DNA of 64,000 bases from Streptomyces tibetensis (GCF_007655005.1 NZ_SZVW01000001.1:186001-250000), one strand, 5' to 3'; positions 34,302 to 43,820 are shown, counted from the first letter of the stretch. The notes: a model not told the origin generated them from the sequence alone. Numbers and translations: made by a program.

Positions 34302-35054
34302 TCACTTGGGTCCCTTGGTGCCGCCGGGTCCATGTCCGGGTCTCCCGTCGGACCTGCCGGGGGCCGAGGGTGTGACGGTGGGGCTGGGGCCGGTGTCCGC
34401 CGGGGCAGTGGTCGCGGAGGTGCCCGCCGGGGGCCGCCCGCCTTCCGTGGCGGACGCGGACGGGGTCCGGCTCACCGAGGGCGGCGGACTCGGGGACGCC
34501 GCGCCGGACGTCCCGTCAGAGCCCCCCGGATGGCCCGCGAGCGGGGCGTCGGGGCTCGCCGCCGGACCGGTGTCCGCGGGTGACGCCGTCGAGGGCTCCC
34601 CCGCCGTCGGATCGGTGCGGCCGCGCTCGCCGCCCCGCGCCCCGCCGGAGGACCCGCCCGTGAAGGAGACCCCGGCGATGAGCACGGCCGCCGACACGGC
34701 ACCCACGGCACCGGCGGCGAAGCCCGCGCGGCGCGACCGCCGCGCGGGCGGCTTGCGCCGGGCCCGGCGCCCGGCCCCGGCCCGGCCACCCGGCGCCGGC
34801 ATCGGCACCACCGGCAGTTCACGGGTCTCCCCGACACCGTCCGAGCGACCGGGAGGCAGGGGGCCGCCGAGGTCACCGGGGTAACCGGGATATACGGGGC
34901 CGCCTCGGGCATCGTCCTGCCATCCGTGTGCCGCCGCCGGATCCGCGTAGGCGTCGTACGCCGGAGGGGCGGCCCCCTGCGGCAGGTAGACGTTCGGCGG
35001 GCCCTGCGGCTCACCGCCCGTCGCTCCGTCGGCGTAATCGAATGGCTTGGACAT
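34302..35054 (-). CDS. Pro/Gly-rich single-pass membrane protein, unknown
   Basis: A 250-residue protein. The cytoplasmic N-terminal third is rich in Pro, Gly and Tyr. A basic segment RRARRKPPARRSRR precedes a single membrane helix (about residues 111-131). A Ser/Thr/Pro/Gly-rich extracellular tail follows and may be disordered or glycosylated. I recognise no domain. ATG 35054 has no clear ribosome-binding site. The composition resembles Streptomyces cell-surface or signalling membrane proteins, but no function can be given. Confidence 0.65.
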   Translation of the reverse strand: MSKPFDYADGATGGEPQGPPNVYLPQGAAPPAYDAYADPAAAHGWQDDARGGPVYPGYPGDLGGPLPPGRSDGVGETRELPVVPMPAPGGRAGAGRRARRKPPARRSRRAGFAAGAVGAVSAAVLIAGVSFTGGSSGGARGGERGRTDPTAGEPSTASPADTGPAASPDAPLAGHPGGSDGTSGAASPSPPPSVSRTPSASATEGGRPPAGTSATTAPADTGPSPTVTPSAPGRSDGRPGHGPGGTKGPK

Positions 35055-35180
35055 GGCGGCGCATTCCAGGGACCGAAGAGGCTGGTGGGACAGCGTGCGG
35101 CGATATCGCCCCAAATCCCCGCGTCTCACGTGGCGGAAAACACGGCCCGGGAGGCATTACCGGGCCGTAAGCTCCCAGAC

Positions 35181-36392
35181 ATGCAGGTGATCCAGTCGAC
35201 CAAGCTCGCCAACGTCTGTTACGAGATCCGGGGCCCGGTGCTCGAGGAGGCGATGCGACTGGAAGCTGCCGGCCATCGGATCCTCAAGCTGAACACCGGC
35301 AATCCGGCCGCGTTCGGCTTCGAGTGCCCGCCGGAGATCCTGGAGGACGTCCTCCGCAACGTGTCCACGGCCCACGGCTACGGCGACGCCAAGGGCCTGC
35401 TGGCCGCACGCCGGGCCGTCGTCATGCACAACCAGACCCTCGGCATCGAGACCGACGTCGAGCACGTCTTCATCGGCAACGGCGTCTCCGAGCTGATCGT
35501 GATGGCGATGCAGGGCCTGCTGGACGACGGCGACGAGGTCCTCGTACCCGCGCCCGACTACCCGCTGTGGACCGCCGCCGTCTCCCTGTCCGGCGGCACC
35601 GCCGTGCACTACCGCTGCGACGAGCAGGCCGACTGGATGCCGGACCTCGCCGACATCGAGCGCAAGGTCACCGACCGCACCAAGGCACTCGTGATCATCA
35701 ACCCCAACAACCCGACGGGGGCCGTCTACGACGAGGCGATGGTCAAGGGCCTGACCGACATCGCCCGCCGGCACAACCTCCTCGTCTGTTCCGACGAGAT
35801 CTACGACAAGATCCTCTACGACGGCGCCACGCACACCCCGACCGCCTCCATCGCCCCGGACCTGCTCACCCTCACCTTCAACGGCATGTCGAAGGCCTAC
35901 CGGGTGGCCGGCTACCGGGTCGGCTGGATGTCGATCTCCGGGCCGCGCGCGCACGCCGACTCCTACATCGAGGGCCTGACGATCCTGGCGAACATGCGCC
36001 TGTGCGCGAACATGCCCGGGCAGCACGGGGTCGTCGCGGCGCTCAGCGGGCGGCAGACGATCAACGACCTGGTGCTGCCGGGCGGACGGCTGCGCGAGCA
36101 GCGGGACACGGCGTACGAGCTGCTGACCCAGATCCCCGGGGTGTCCTGCGTGAAGCCCAAGGGCGCGCTGTATCTCTTCCCGCGTCTGGATCCCAAGGTC
36201 TTCAAGATCAAGGACGACCGCCGCATGGTCCTGGACCTGCTCCGGCGCGAGAAGATCATGGTCGTCCAGGGCACCGGCTTCAACTGGCCGGAGCCGGACC
36301 ACTTCCGGGTGGTGACCCTGCCGACGGTCGGGGACCTGACCGACGCGGTGGGGCGGATCGGTCACTTCCTGGACGGATACAGCCAGCCCTGA
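35181..36392 (+). CDS. AlaA-type PLP aminotransferase
   Basis: A 403-residue fold-type I aminotransferase. The PLP lysine is K238 in GMSKAYR, the NPNNPTG substrate motif is at about residue 174 and the DEIYDKILYDG motif at about 210. Length and motifs fit the AlaA/AlaT alanine-pyruvate group. There is no strong ribosome-binding site before ATG 35181 and a TAAGCT box lies 8 bases upstream, so a leaderless transcript is possible. It has its own terminator. Confidence 0.88.
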   Translation: MQVIQSTKLANVCYEIRGPVLEEAMRLEAAGHRILKLNTGNPAAFGFECPPEILEDVLRNVSTAHGYGDAKGLLAARRAVVMHNQTLGIETDVEHVFIGNGVSELIVMAMQGLLDDGDEVLVPAPDYPLWTAAVSLSGGTAVHYRCDEQADWMPDLADIERKVTDRTKALVIINPNNPTGAVYDEAMVKGLTDIARRHNLLVCSDEIYDKILYDGATHTPTASIAPDLLTLTFNGMSKAYRVAGYRVGWMSISGPRAHADSYIEGLTILANMRLCANMPGQHGVVAALSGRQTINDLVLPGGRLREQRDTAYELLTQIPGVSCVKPKGALYLFPRLDPKVFKIKDDRRMVLDLLRREKIMVVQGTGFNWPEPDHFRVVTLPTVGDLTDAVGRIGHFLDGYSQP

Positions 36393-36409
36393 CCACGCCG
36401 AGCCGAATC

Positions 36410-36450
36410 AGGACTGTCCGCTCACCCTATGTGCGCGGGCAGTCCTGTTT
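36410..36450 (+). terminator. Stem-loop terminator after aminotransferase
   Basis: AGGACTGTCCGC (36410-36421) pairs with GCGGGCAGTCCT (36435-36446) with a single G-T pair, followed by GTTTTG. It begins 17 bases after the aminotransferase stop. Confidence 0.75.
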
Positions 36451-36466
36451 TGTGAACGACTCAACT

Positions 36467-36481
36467 TTAGACGAAATCTAA
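36467..36481. promoter_or_regulatory. TTAGA-n5-TCTAA palindrome
   Basis: The inverted repeat TTAGACGAAATCTAA lies 40 bp before ATG 36521 in an AT-rich pocket, next to TAGGAT, which may serve as a -10 box. Placement suggests a repressor operator for the small gene downstream. No known regulator is assigned. Confidence 0.45.
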
Positions 36482-36520
36482 GCTAGGATGGTTTCCTGTA
36501 AGAACTCAGGAGGCCTTCCC

Positions 36521-36940
36521 ATGTACGAACCGATCCGCGCCAAGTCGGTCCACAGCACGGTGGACGGCCCCAACCCGGACTTCCCCCACCGTTCGCGCGA
36601 GGAAGAGCTGGACATCCAGCTCGCGGGCCATCTCGCCGCCCTGCTCGCCGTCACGGACGAGCTGCGCGCGACGCAGGCCTCGGCCGACCTGGACGCGGCG
36701 GCGGAGCGGCTCGCGGAGCAGGTGAGCAGGCTGCGCGGGGGACGCACCCCGGTGCGCGCGCCGATGAGCGGTCGTCGCGGGACCGGCGCCGCAGCCCTGC
36801 ACCGGCGGGCACTCGCCCTGGCGGGCCGGACGCTGGTCGTCGCCGCCTCCCGCGCCGACACGGCGGTCGCGATCCTGGCCGCCGAGCGGATGGACGCCCA
36901 CACGGCGGCCCTGGAGCCGCGCGAACTCGCCTCCCACTGA
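36521..36940 (+). CDS. Small Ala/Arg-rich protein, unknown function
   Basis: A 139-residue protein. It is Ala/Arg-rich and mostly helical, with an EEELDIQLAGHLAALLAVTDELR stretch broken by residues of mixed type, and a likely coiled segment to the end. GGAGG precedes ATG 36521; an earlier start at 36488 lacks one. No signal peptide or known domain is found. It is expressed alone, from the AT-rich promoter region that carries the TTAGA palindrome. Confidence 0.65.
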   Translation: MYEPIRAKSVHSTVDGPNPDFPHRSREEELDIQLAGHLAALLAVTDELRATQASADLDAAAERLAEQVSRLRGGRTPVRAPMSGRRGTGAAALHRRALALAGRTLVVAASRADTAVAILAAERMDAHTAALEPRELASH

Positions 36941-36990
36941 GCCCTTCGGGCTCCTTCGAGCCCCCGGGCTTCCCTTGAGCCCCCGGGCTC
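36939..36990. terminator. Three tandem short hairpins after gene
   Basis: GAGCCC-TTC-GGGCTC lies at 36939-36953 and overlaps the stop region. GAGCCCCCGGGCTT at 36958-36971 and GAGCCCCCGGGCTC at 36977-36990 follow as a direct repeat of nearly the same hairpin. They probably end transcription of the small gene. Confidence 0.55.
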
Positions 36991-37447
36991 CCTCCTACGG
37001 CCCCGGTCCGCGCGCACCCGCAGCGACGCGCGGACCGGGCGCCACAAGTCAACGGGCTGGTCCTACGACAGGCCCGGCGACGAGACCGCGGGCGCGAGTG
37101 GGCCATCGGGGTCCGCAGCAGGACGAGGAAGTGCGCGCGTTGTCCCGCACCGGCCGCGTTCGCCGTTGCCCGGCAACGCCCGAGCGCTCCGGTCGACGTA
37201 GGCCGTCGGCCGGAGCGCTCGGTCATCCATCGGCACGTTCGTGAGCCCGCTGGGCGGGCCGTGCCGAAGCGGGCGGGAGTGAGCCTGTCGGTGCCGGATC
37301 CGTCGGGGCGGACGGAGGGCGGCGACGAGCCCGGAACCCCGCACGCCGTTGTACGGGCCCCGCCAGTGCGTTCCGCGGCCGGCCGTGACGATGTTGCTGG
37401 TCAGGGCACTGTCGGTTCCAGCCGGCCGCGGAGTTCGGGGTGGGGTC
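36991..37447. other. Gene-poor gap with a 12-bp-arm hairpin
   Basis: No gene is recognised. The main structure is a perfect inverted repeat with 12-base arms, CGAGCGCTCCGG (37181-37192) and CCGGAGCGCTCG (37210-37221), separated by 17 bases. It sits between the small plus-strand gene and the minus-strand PEP carboxykinase, where a two-way terminator would be useful. Open frames here are short and their codon use is unlike the neighbours. Confidence 0.45.
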
Positions 37448-39277
37448 TCAGCCCAGGCGCTCCACCAGCGCGCGGTACTGGTCCCACAGCTCCTTCGGCG
37501 TGTGGTCGCCGAAGGTGTTGAGGTGCTCGGGGACCAGGGCGGCCTCCTCGCGCCAGACCTCCTTGTCGACCGTGAGCAGGAACTCCAGGTCGGACTCGGC
37601 CAGTTCCAGGCCGTCGGTGTCGAGGGCGCCCTTGGTCGGCAGGACGCCGATCGGGGTCTCGACGCCCTCGGCCGTGCCGTCCAGGCGCTCCACGATCCAC
37701 TTCAGGACGCGGGAGTTCTCACCGAAGCCGGGCCAGACGAACTTGCCCTCGTCGTCCTTGCGGAACCAGTTGACGTAGTAGATCTTCGGCAGCTTGGACT
37801 GGTCCTTGTCCTTGGCCACGTCGATCCAGTGGGCCATGTAGTCGCCCATGTTGTAGCCGCAGAACGGCAGCATCGCGAACGGGTCGCGGCGCAGCTCGCC
37901 GACCTTGCCCTCGGCGGCGGCGGTCTTCTCGGAGGCCACGTTGGCGCCGAGGAAGACGCCGTGGTTCCAGTCGAAGGACTCGGTCACCAGCGGTACGGCG
38001 GTGGCGCGGCGGCCGCCGAAGAGGATCGCCGAGATCGGCACGCCCTTGGGGTCCTCCCACTCGGGCGCGATGATCGGGCACTGCGAGGCCGGGACGGTGA
38101 AGCGGGCGTTGGGGTGCGCGGCCGGGACGCCCGACTCGGGCGTCCAGTCGTTGCCCTTCCAGTCCGTGAGGTGGGCCGGGGTCTCCTCCGTCATGCCCTC
38201 CCACCAGATGTCGTTGTCGTCGGTGAGGGCGACGTTGGTGAAGACGGAGTTGCCCCAGAGCGTCTTCATCGCGTTGGCGTTGGTGTGCTCGCCGGTGCCG
38301 GGGGCGACACCGAAGAAGCCGGCCTCGGGGTTGATGGCGTAGAGGCGGCCGTCCTCGCCGAAGCGCATCCAGGCGATGTCGTCACCGATGGTCTCGACCG
38401 TCCAGCCGGGGACGGTCGGCTCCAGCATGGCGAGGTTGGTCTTGCCGCAGGCGCTCGGGAAGGCCGCGGCGACGTACTTGGCCTCGCCGCGCGGCGGGGT
38501 CAGCTTCAGCACGAGCATGTGCTCGGCGAGCCAGCCCTCGTCACGGGCCATGACGGAGGCGATGCGCAGGGCGTAGCACTTCTTGCCGAGCAGGGCGTTG
38601 CCGCCGTAGCCCGAGCCGTAGGACCAGATCTCGCGGTCCTCGGGGAAGTGCGAGATGTACTTGGTCTGGTTGCAGGGCCAGGGGACGTCCGCCTGGCCGG
38701 GCTCCAGCGGGGCGCCGAGGGTGTGGACGGCCTTGACGAAGAAGCCGTCGGAGCCGAGCTCGTCGAGGACGGCCTGGCCCATGCGGGTCATGGTGCGCAT
38801 GGAGACGGCGACGTACGCCGAGTCGGTGATCTCCACGCCGAGTGCGGACAGCGGCGAGCCGAGCGGGCCCATGCAGAAGGGCACGACGTACATGGTCCGG
38901 CCGCGCATCGAGCCGCGGAACAGACCGCCCTGGCCGCCGGCACCCTGGAAGATCTCCCGCATCTCGGCGGGGGCCTTCCAGTGGTTGGTCGGGCCCGCGT
39001 CCGCCTCTTTCTCGGAGCAGATGAACGTCCGGTCCTCGACGCGCGCGACGTCGGTGGGGTCGGAGGCGGCGTAGTAGGAGTGGGGGCGCTTGATCGGGTC
39101 GAGTTTGCGGAAGGTGCCCTTCTCGACGAGCTCCCCGCACAGGCGCTCGTACTCGGCCTCGGATCCGTCACACCAGACCACGTTGTCCGGCTGCGTCAGT
39201 TCGGCGATCTCGTTGACCCACGAGATCAGTCCCTGATGGGTGGTGGGGACGGTGGGAGCCGCGATGTCGCGCGCCAC
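37448..39277 (-). CDS. pckG: GTP-dependent phosphoenolpyruvate carboxykinase
   Basis: A 609-residue cytosolic enzyme converting oxaloacetate and GTP to phosphoenolpyruvate, CO2 and GDP. The P-loop-like FPSACGKTN is at about residue 272. Other GTP-PEPCK signatures are [14 protein letters not shown], the reactive-Cys loop that precedes GKTN, and FGGRRA. The GTG start at 39277 has AGGAGC seven bases upstream. It is a single-gene unit read toward the hairpin at 37181. Length is normal for actinobacterial enzymes. Confidence 0.96.
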   Translation of the reverse strand: MARDIAAPTVPTTHQGLISWVNEIAELTQPDNVVWCDGSEAEYERLCGELVEKGTFRKLDPIKRPHSYYAASDPTDVARVEDRTFICSEKEADAGPTNHWKAPAEMREIFQGAGGQGGLFRGSMRGRTMYVVPFCMGPLGSPLSALGVEITDSAYVAVSMRTMTRMGQAVLDELGSDGFFVKAVHTLGAPLEPGQADVPWPCNQTKYISHFPEDREIWSYGSGYGGNALLGKKCYALRIASVMARDEGWLAEHMLVLKLTPPRGEAKYVAAAFPSACGKTNLAMLEPTVPGWTVETIGDDIAWMRFGEDGRLYAINPEAGFFGVAPGTGEHTNANAMKTLWGNSVFTNVALTDDNDIWWEGMTEETPAHLTDWKGNDWTPESGVPAAHPNARFTVPASQCPIIAPEWEDPKGVPISAILFGGRRATAVPLVTESFDWNHGVFLGANVASEKTAAAEGKVGELRRDPFAMLPFCGYNMGDYMAHWIDVAKDKDQSKLPKIYYVNWFRKDDEGKFVWPGFGENSRVLKWIVERLDGTAEGVETPIGVLPTKGALDTDGLELAESDLEFLLTVDKEVWREEAALVPEHLNTFGDHTPKELWDQYRALVERLG

Positions 39278-39605
39278 GATTGCTCCTAAATGAGGGATTT
39301 TTTGTGATGTGGAGGCCCCGTGGGGGCTGCGACCCGGATGCTTCAGGGTGGATCTTGGCGCTCATCCGGTGCCGACCGCACTCATTTGATCATCCGACGT
39401 GCGCGCCCATCTGTCCAGAGGAGCGCACAGGTGAGCAACGTGAGGCTCGCCACGGTTTCTCGCGGCGGCTTTACGTGCACGTTGCGTTCACCTGGCAGTC
39501 CGTTTGCGTAACCATCGTCGGACCGCCGTGAGAGGATGGCCACTCTTCGCCTTGCGATCCGCAGCTCGGATACGTCACTTACGGTTCCGTAGCTACCATT
39601 CGCCC
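39278..39605. promoter_or_regulatory. Divergent promoter region with two palindromes
   Basis: No gene is seen in these 328 bp between pckG and the hemolysin III gene. ACGTGCACGT at 39473-39482 is a perfect 10-bp palindrome. TACGG-TT-CCGTA at 39580-39591 lies 14 bases before ATG 39606. The latter has the form of a TetR-family operator. No regulator gene is adjacent, so assignment is open. Confidence 0.45.
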
Positions 39606-40319
39606 ATGACTGCGTTCGTCCCCGACGCGCCCAAGGACTCGGCGGCCGACGGCCACGGTCCGAAGGCGCTCTCCCTGCCGCATCCGGTGAAGCCGAAGCT
39701 GCGCGGCTGGCTGCACCTCGGCATGTTCCCGGCCGTGCTGGTCGCGGGCCTGGTGCTGACCGCCCTCGCCGACTCCTCCAGAGGACGGATCGCCTGCGGC
39801 ATCTTCGCCCTGACGGCATGCCTGCTGTTCGGCGTGAGCGCGCTGTACCACCGGGGCGACTGGAGCCCCCGCATGGACGGCGTCCTGCGCCGGCTGGACC
39901 ACGCCAACATCTTCCTGATCATCGCGGGCACCTACACGCCGCTGACCATGCTGCTCCTGCCGGGCGACAAGGGTCGGTGGCTGCTGTGGGGCATCTGGAG
40001 CGCCGCCGTGGCCGGCATCCTCTTCCGCGTTTTCTGGGTCGGCGCCCCGCGCTGGCTCTACACGCCCTGCTACATCGCGATGGGCTGGGCGGCCGTCTTC
40101 TACCTGCCGGACTTCATGCGGACCGGTGGCATCGCCGTCCTGGTCCTGGTCATCGTCGGCGGCCTGCTCTACAGCGCGGGCGGCGTGGTCTACGGGATCA
40201 AGCGGCCCAACCCGTCACCGCGCTGGTTCGGCTTCCACGAGGTGTTCCACTCCCTCACCCTGGCGGCCTTCATCTCGCACTACGTGGGGATCTCGCTGGT
40301 GGCGTACCAGCACGGATAG
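39606..40319 (+). CDS. Hemolysin III / PAQR-family membrane protein
   Basis: A 237-residue protein with seven predicted membrane helices. The PAQR signature includes ALYHRGDW, an Asp in RRLDHANIFLIIAGTYTP, and a C-terminal HEVFHS with a further His in FISHYVG. These residues bind zinc in characterised relatives. Despite the name, bacterial members act mostly in membrane homeostasis. The TACGG palindrome in front suggests regulated expression. No clear ribosome-binding site is seen. Confidence 0.9.
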   Translation: MTAFVPDAPKDSAADGHGPKALSLPHPVKPKLRGWLHLGMFPAVLVAGLVLTALADSSRGRIACGIFALTACLLFGVSALYHRGDWSPRMDGVLRRLDHANIFLIIAGTYTPLTMLLLPGDKGRWLLWGIWSAAVAGILFRVFWVGAPRWLYTPCYIAMGWAAVFYLPDFMRTGGIAVLVLVIVGGLLYSAGGVVYGIKRPNPSPRWFGFHEVFHSLTLAAFISHYVGISLVAYQHG

Positions 40320-40383
40320 CACCCCCTCACCCCTTCGGGCCACGGCTCCCGGCCGTGGCCTCTCGCATGCCCGGATCCCTCCG

Positions 40384-40479
40384 ATGGCCGAACATGACCT
40401 CCATGACGGCCCCCTCCGGGATCTCGTCGACCGCGCCCCGGACGTCCTGGAGCACGGCCTGCCGGCCGGGAAACCCTGA
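40384..40479 (+). CDS. Possible 31-residue peptide gene
   Basis: An ATG at 40384 opens 31 codons ending in TGA, encoding a mixed charged peptide (starts MAEHDLHD, ends PAGKP). Codon third positions are mostly G or C as in real genes here. No clear ribosome-binding site is seen, and antisense frames are also open, so this is weakly supported. It lies in the 194-bp gap between the hemolysin III and Mut7-C genes. Confidence 0.2.
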   Translation: MAEHDLHDGPLRDLVDRAPDVLEHGLPAGKP

Positions 40480-40513
40480 GGCCGGGGCGGTGTCCCCGTG
40501 GCATCCTGACCAG

Positions 40514-41245
40514 GTGAACGGTCCCGAGATCGATGTCGAATTCGCCCCCGAGCTGCATGTGTTCGTGCCCCGGGCCCGGCAGTCGGGCGGCGTGCGGGCC
40601 GGCACGGACGGCGTCGCCGCCCTCGGCCATGTCGTCGAGTCACTGGGTGTGCCGCTGACCGAGGTCGGCGCGCTGCTCGTGGACGGCCGCGAGGTGCCCT
40701 TCGCACACGTCCCGTCGGCCGGCGAGTCGGTGACGGTCCGGGCTGTCGCCCGTCCGCAGCAGGTCCCGGGCGCTCCCCTGCGCTTCCTCCTCGACGTGCA
40801 CCTCGGCACGCTCGCGCGGCGGCTGCGGCTGCTCGGTGTGGACACGGCCTACGAGTCGACCGACATCGGCGACCCGGCCCTCGCGGCGCGTTCGGCCGCC
40901 GAGCAGCGGGTGATGCTCAGCCGCGACCGGGGGCTGCTGCGGCGGCGCGAGCTGTGGGCGGGGGCGTTCGTGTACAGCACGCGGCCCGAGGAGCAGCTGC
41001 GTGATGTGCTGGAACGGTTCCGGCCGGAGTTGCTGCCCTGGACGCGGTGCACGGCCTGCAACGGGATGCTGCGCCGGGCGAGCAAGGACGAGGTCGCCGA
41101 CCAGCTGAAGCGCGGCACGCATGCGACGTACGACGTGTTCGCGCGGTGCGGTGCGTGTGGGCGGGCCTATTGGAAGGGTGCGCACCACGAGCAGTTGGAG
41201 GCCATCGTGGAGCGGGCGCTTGCGCTCCGCGCGGAGCGCCGTTGA
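40514..41245 (+). CDS. Mut7-C RNase-domain protein with ubiquitin-like N-terminus
   Basis: A 243-residue protein. The N-terminal 80 residues match the Mut7-C ubiquitin-like domain. A Mut7-C PIN-type RNase domain follows (about residues 90-235), with DVHLGTLARRLRLLG, the acidic LSRDRGLL segment and a CxxC...CxxC Zn-ribbon (CTACNGM, CGACGRAYWKG). The GTG start is at 40514. Family members are predicted RNases of unknown target. The gene ends before a strong convergent hairpin. Confidence 0.82.
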   Translation: MNGPEIDVEFAPELHVFVPRARQSGGVRAGTDGVAALGHVVESLGVPLTEVGALLVDGREVPFAHVPSAGESVTVRAVARPQQVPGAPLRFLLDVHLGTLARRLRLLGVDTAYESTDIGDPALAARSAAEQRVMLSRDRGLLRRRELWAGAFVYSTRPEEQLRDVLERFRPELLPWTRCTACNGMLRRASKDEVADQLKRGTHATYDVFARCGACGRAYWKGAHHEQLEAIVERALALRAERR

Positions 41246-41257
41246 GTGCTGAGCGCC

Positions 41258-41331
41258 GCGGGGAACCGCGGGACCGCCGTGGCTGGTCGCGCAGTTCCCC
41301 GCGCCCCTTGGGCGCGCCCCCGTCGGGGCGC
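41258..41331. terminator. Convergent hairpin pair, dispersed Streptomyces-type repeat
   Basis: GCGGGGAAC (41258-41266) pairs with GTTCCCCGC (41294-41302) and the arms extend inward imperfectly. A second hairpin, GCGCCCC (41314-41320) with GGGGCGC (41325-41331), follows. They lie between convergent genes. The core GGTCGCGCAGTTCCCCGCGC is a sequence I recall as widely dispersed in Streptomyces intergenic regions; this needs a search. Confidence 0.6.
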
Positions 41332-41333
41332 TT

Positions 41334-43736
41334 CTAGCGCCTGGTCAGGTCCCCCTTGCCGCAGGCGGTTCCGTCCCTGTTCCGGTCCAGGCCCAGGGGG
41401 TCGTCCGTGCCGTTGATCTTCAGGCGGCCGTAGTCGTTCGTCCTGAGCCACTCGCAACGGGCCGCCGTCGTCTTCTTCACCTCCGCCGGGAAGTCCGTCG
41501 GCACGCAGACGTTGATCGAGCCGTAGTGGCGGTCGCAGCCGGAGATCGTCGGGCTGACCTTCTGGGAGGCCCGCTTCTTGCCGGGCTTGACCACCGTGCC
41601 CGTGGGCGCGTCCGCGAAGTCGTGGACATGGGCCGAGGCGTCGGTCGCCGTGAGCGCCTGCGGGCCCTGGAGGTGCACCCACTCGGCCACCGACGGAACC
41701 CCGTTCGCGTCGACCGCGAAGAGCATGTACCAGCCGGGCGGGGCCAGGTTGGGGTTGCTCGTCACGTTCAGGTCGACGTTGTTGCCGTCGACGGACAGCG
41801 GCAGGTCCACGAAGCGCTGGTTCGGGTCCGAGGAGTGCGTCACGGCGGCCGGGCGGATCAGTTCGGCCTTGGCGATGGGCCGGTCGACGGTGATCCGCTG
41901 GGTGTCGCCGTAGTTCCACCGGGTGTCGATGACGGAGGTGATCGCCGGACGCGGGCCCTTGAACAGATAGGGCGGGCTGTACACCGACACGTCGTGGTTC
42001 CACGTGCCGTTGCCCGGGTTGTCGCCGGTCGTCATCACACGGCCGTCGGGGAGCAGGAACGCCGAGGAGTGGTAGCCGCGCGCCTCGGGGTCGACGGCGA
42101 CCGGGTCGAAGGTCTCCGACGCGGGGTCGAAGATCGACGTCTCGTAGACCGGGTTGGCGCGGTTGTGCAGCGCGCCGCCCGTCTCCAGCACCTTGCCGTC
42201 GGGCATGAGCACCGTGGAAACGTACATCTTGCCCTGGTTCCCGGTCTGCGGGACCGGGCCGTTGCCGAGGTCGACCGTGCCCTGCGGGATGGGCGGCCCG
42301 GCCACGTAGGCGGGGTTCGGCTGCTTGAGGTCGATGATGTCGGTCAGGCGGTTCGCGTCCGGGTTGGAGTCGATGTTGCCGCCGCCGAGGGTGAGGACCT
42401 TCTGGTCCTGCGCCGGGGGCAGCAGCACGCTCGCCGACTGGTCACGCTCGTCCTTGTTGCGCAGGCCCGGGACCTGGGTGGTGGTGTTGGCGCCGTAGTC
42501 GTAGATCGCCGAGCCCGTGCCCGGGATGTTGTTGCCGAAGACGTGGCTGCCCGAGTAGAAGAGGCGGCCGTCCTGCATGAGGATCATCGACGGGTACAGA
42601 CCCCAGTACGACCAGGTCTGGTTGACCTTCCACAGCGGCTGCCACTGCTGCTCGGCCTCGGAGAACAGCTCGGCGGCGACCGAACCGGTGGAGTCCTCGC
42701 GCAGCCCGCCGAAGGAGATGACGTCGCCGTTGCCGAGAATCGTCGCCGACGGGTACCAGTGGCCGTCGTTCATGTCGTTGGTCTTGGAGTAGGTCTCGGT
42801 CTCCGGGTCGAAGATGTACGAGTCCTTGAAGCCCTCGTAGCCGTGCCCGCCGGGCACCGGGTACGCCTTGTTGCCGCTCATCACCAGCACGCGCCCGTCC
42901 TGGAGCTGCACGTGGCCGGAGCAGAACATGTCCTTCGGGGTGGGGATGACCTTGTAGGTGCCCTTCTGCGGGTCGTACACGGCCGAAGTGAAGGTGCCGG
43001 CCTTGAACAACGACTCGTCGTTGCCGGAGCCCGCGATCAGCAGCACCTTGCCGCCCCGCAGGACGACCGAGTGCATGGAACGCACCGGGTTCTGCGTGGG
43101 CAGCACGTCCCACTTGCCGTTGGCGCACTGGTCGGCGCTGCCGGTGCACGCGGGCGGCAGGACCGGGTCGGGCACCTGGTCCATCGTGTAGTCGTCGGTG
43201 GTGGCCGAGCCGGTGCCGTACACGGAGACGCCCCAGGTGATGCGGTCGGTGCCGGCCGGGACCTCGGGGGTGCGGACGGTGGCCTCGGTCCAGTTCCCGG
43301 CCAGGTCCAGCGTCTTGAGGTCGGTCCAGTACTGCCAGCCGGCCGTGGTGTCGTGCCGGAACAGGGTGATCGACGCGTCCGGGGTCGTCGTCTTGTACCA
43401 GAGGCCGAGGTCGTACTGCTTGCCCGGCGTCACCACCGGCGCGCACGCGGCGGACTCGGTGATCAGCGCCTTGCGGTCGCCCTCGACGCGGCGGGTCAGT
43501 TCGACCTTCATCGCCTTGGAGCCGGAGTGCGCGTCGGCCGTGGTGGTGAACGTGAAGTCGTTGTCGCCCCAGCCGGACTTCTCCCAGCAGTACGGCATGC
43601 CGTCGGCGCCGGCGGTCTCGAAACCCGGGTTCTTGATGAGGTTGGCGGCGGAGGCGGGCTGGGGTGCGGTCAGGAGCAGACCCGAGGTGAGGGCTGCCAC
43701 GGACAGGAGTGCGGTCGTTCTGCGACGAGGTTTCAC
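41334..43736 (-). CDS. Secreted radical copper oxidase (galactose oxidase family)
   Basis: An 800-residue secreted enzyme. A signal peptide (1-30), an N-terminal carbohydrate-binding module (about 32-185) and a seven-bladed kelch domain (about 205-590) are followed by a C-terminal all-beta domain to about 690. Counterparts of all key galactose oxidase residues are present: C272 and Y328 (the Cys-Tyr cofactor), Y555 and H556, and H634. The last 70 residues resemble an Excalibur-type module with DRNRDGTAC and several Cys. GTG 43736 has GGAGG upstream. It would oxidise a terminal alcohol on a glycan and release H2O2. It is longer than GlxA, which lacks the C-terminal module. Confidence 0.9.
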   Translation of the reverse strand: MKPRRRTTALLSVAALTSGLLLTAPQPASAANLIKNPGFETAGADGMPYCWEKSGWGDNDFTFTTTADAHSGSKAMKVELTRRVEGDRKALITESAACAPVVTPGKQYDLGLWYKTTTPDASITLFRHDTTAGWQYWTDLKTLDLAGNWTEATVRTPEVPAGTDRITWGVSVYGTGSATTDDYTMDQVPDPVLPPACTGSADQCANGKWDVLPTQNPVRSMHSVVLRGGKVLLIAGSGNDESLFKAGTFTSAVYDPQKGTYKVIPTPKDMFCSGHVQLQDGRVLVMSGNKAYPVPGGHGYEGFKDSYIFDPETETYSKTNDMNDGHWYPSATILGNGDVISFGGLREDSTGSVAAELFSEAEQQWQPLWKVNQTWSYWGLYPSMILMQDGRLFYSGSHVFGNNIPGTGSAIYDYGANTTTQVPGLRNKDERDQSASVLLPPAQDQKVLTLGGGNIDSNPDANRLTDIIDLKQPNPAYVAGPPIPQGTVDLGNGPVPQTGNQGKMYVSTVLMPDGKVLETGGALHNRANPVYETSIFDPASETFDPVAVDPEARGYHSSAFLLPDGRVMTTGDNPGNGTWNHDVSVYSPPYLFKGPRPAITSVIDTRWNYGDTQRITVDRPIAKAELIRPAAVTHSSDPNQRFVDLPLSVDGNNVDLNVTSNPNLAPPGWYMLFAVDANGVPSVAEWVHLQGPQALTATDASAHVHDFADAPTGTVVKPGKKRASQKVSPTISGCDRHYGSINVCVPTDFPAEVKKTTAARCEWLRTNDYGRLKINGTDDPLGLDRNRDGTACGKGDLTRR

Positions 43737-43820
43737 CGGGTACCTCCGAGGGTGCCTCGGCCTCCAGACCGCAGAGGCATCGGACGCCGGCGGAGCAAGG
43801 CTGGAAGAGCCGATTCGCCG

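Noticed and set aside
36991..37447. A tRNA or small RNA gene in the gap
   Set aside because: No cloverleaf or TTCGA-type T-arm was found; only hairpins are visible.
41334..43736. Assignment as the classical GlxA
   Set aside because: The protein has an extra N-terminal binding module and a C-terminal Excalibur-like module and is not next to a CslA-type gene, so only the family is named.
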